A DNA stretch of 7,365 nt, taken from NCBI GenBank assembly GCA_026389415.1, contig JAPLHX010000130.1:1-7365 (forward strand), in the 5' to 3' direction. Under the pieces are notes generated by a model. That model made no database searches. It saw only the letters and a program-made list of their open reading frames with translations, and was not told the origin of the DNA. Shown here piece by piece: positions 6,648 to 7,365 of the stretch (positions are counted from its first letter, which is position 1; each line of letters starts with the position of its first letter). The position numbers and the translations under genes are program-made. The stretch is from Coprothermobacterota bacterium. Its GTDB lineage: Bacteria; Caldisericota; JANLFM01.

Positions 6648-7365
6648 ATGAAAAACACTGTGCTTCCCGATCAGGAAACGATGGTTCGCGCATTCATGGA
6701 AAGAGACTCCTCGTTTGATGGGATTTTCGTTACCGGTGTCAAGACAACTGGCATTTTCTGCCGACCGGTCTGTGCGGCCAGAAGACCGAAACTCGAAAAC
6801 ATTGTTTTCTTCCCCCGAGCCATGGATGCGCTTGCTGCCGGGTATCGCCCCTGCAAACTGTGCCGTCCAATGGAGCCTCGAGGAACCCCACCCGATTGGA
6901 TTCGGGCCATTCTGGATGAAGTGGACAAAGAGGGAACCCTTCGTTTGACCGACGGTGATCTCCGGCGTCGCGGGATGGATCCGGACGCCTTGCGCCGCTG
7001 GTTCAAGCGCAATCATGGCATCACCTTCCAAACCTATCTGCGATTGATTAGAGTCGGAACGGCGATCGGTCGCATCCAACACGGCGAGAACGTGACAAAT
7101 GCCGCTTTCGAGCACGGTTACGAATCCCTCAGCGGATTTAACGAGGCGGTGCGGAAAACCTTTGGCGATTCCAGCCGAAACTTGATGGAAAGCTTGATGA
7201 TCACAGTGACAAGAATTCCCACTCCGTTGGGACCGGTATTGGGCGGTGCCACCGAGCGCGGCCTTTGCTTGTTGGAATTCATCGACCGCAGGATGTTGGA
7301 GACTCAACTGGCCAGACTCCAGCGGCTCTTCCGAGGTCGGATTGTACCGGGTACCCACCCGATAT
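6648..7365 (+). CDS. ada: Ada: methylation-responsive activator and DNA alkyl repair protein (C-terminus outside the window)
   Basis: Ada removes methyl groups from DNA phosphotriesters and from O6-methylguanine, and once methylated activates the adaptive response to alkylation. The frame is open to the window edge (239 codons). The N-terminal zinc domain shows FCRPVC and YRPCKLC. Counted from the ATG at 6648, the four cysteines fall at 38, 42, 69 and 72, the same numbers as in E. coli Ada, which supports this start; Cys38 would be the phosphotriester methyl acceptor. An AraC-type DNA-binding region spans about 85-180 (LRRRGMDPDALRRWFKRNHG, then NVTNAAFEHGYESLSGFNEAV). From about residue 188 the N-terminal part of the O6-alkylguanine transferase domain begins (TPLGPVLGGATERGLCLLEF). 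The PCHR catalytic cysteine lies beyond the edge, so completeness cannot be judged. AGGA at 6642-6645 is only 2 bases from the ATG, a poor ribosome-binding spacing. An in-frame ATG at 6681 would drop eleven residues. Confidence 0.93.
   Translation, partial: MKNTVLPDQETMVRAFMERDSSFDGIFVTGVKTTGIFCRPVCAARRPKLENIVFFPRAMDALAAGYRPCKLCRPMEPRGTPPDWIRAILDEVDKEGTLRLTDGDLRRRGMDPDALRRWFKRNHGITFQTYLRLIRVGTAIGRIQHGENVTNAAFEHGYESLSGFNEAVRKTFGDSSRNLMESLMITVTRIPTPLGPVLGGATERGLCLLEFIDRRMLETQLARLQRLFRGRIVPGTHPI

Noticed and set aside
6504..7358. A 284-codon open frame on the minus strand opposite ada
   Set aside because: The plus strand encodes an unmistakable Ada protein with correct zinc-cysteine numbering and AraC-type helices. 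The minus product shows no family features and is a mirror of a GC-biased coding strand.

Overview
This looks like ordinary bacterial chromosome of moderately high GC content, densely coded on both strands. I cannot assign a phylum with confidence. The mix of a short-form (438-residue) glucose-6-phosphate isomerase, a PlsY-type acyltransferase and a large secreted kelch/BACON protein fits many poorly cultured environmental lineages. No phage, transposon, CRISPR, rRNA or tRNA signal was seen.

Layout, left to right. On the minus strand, positions 1-766 hold plsY and, downstream of it in transcription, the first 61 codons of a membrane-anchored family 2 glycosyltransferase. The two overlap by ATGA and so look translationally coupled. 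Positions 840-1136 (minus) hold a small unrecognised ORF that would lead this operon; it is doubtful. A 262-base divergent spacer follows, then pgi on the plus strand (1399-2715). Convergent to pgi, with only 17 bases between the stops, is a VOC-family (glyoxalase-like) gene (2733-3054, minus). It is broken by a small deletion plus a frame change. A divergent spacer leads to the dominant gene of the window (3199-6390): a 1063-residue secreted protein with a Sec signal peptide, twelve kelch blades, two BACON-like beta-sandwich domains and a duplicated C-terminal GWN...GYW module. After a 257-base spacer comes the start of ada (6648 to the right edge), the methylation-responsive DNA repair protein and regulator. 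It is cut by the window edge inside its methyltransferase part.

The genes do not form one obvious system. plsY plus the glycosyltransferase suggest envelope or lipid work, pgi is central carbon metabolism, the kelch protein is a surface or secreted factor, and ada is a stress-response gene. I see no convincing evidence of a previously undescribed multi-gene system. The items most worth a second look are the architecture of the kelch protein and the recently broken VOC gene.
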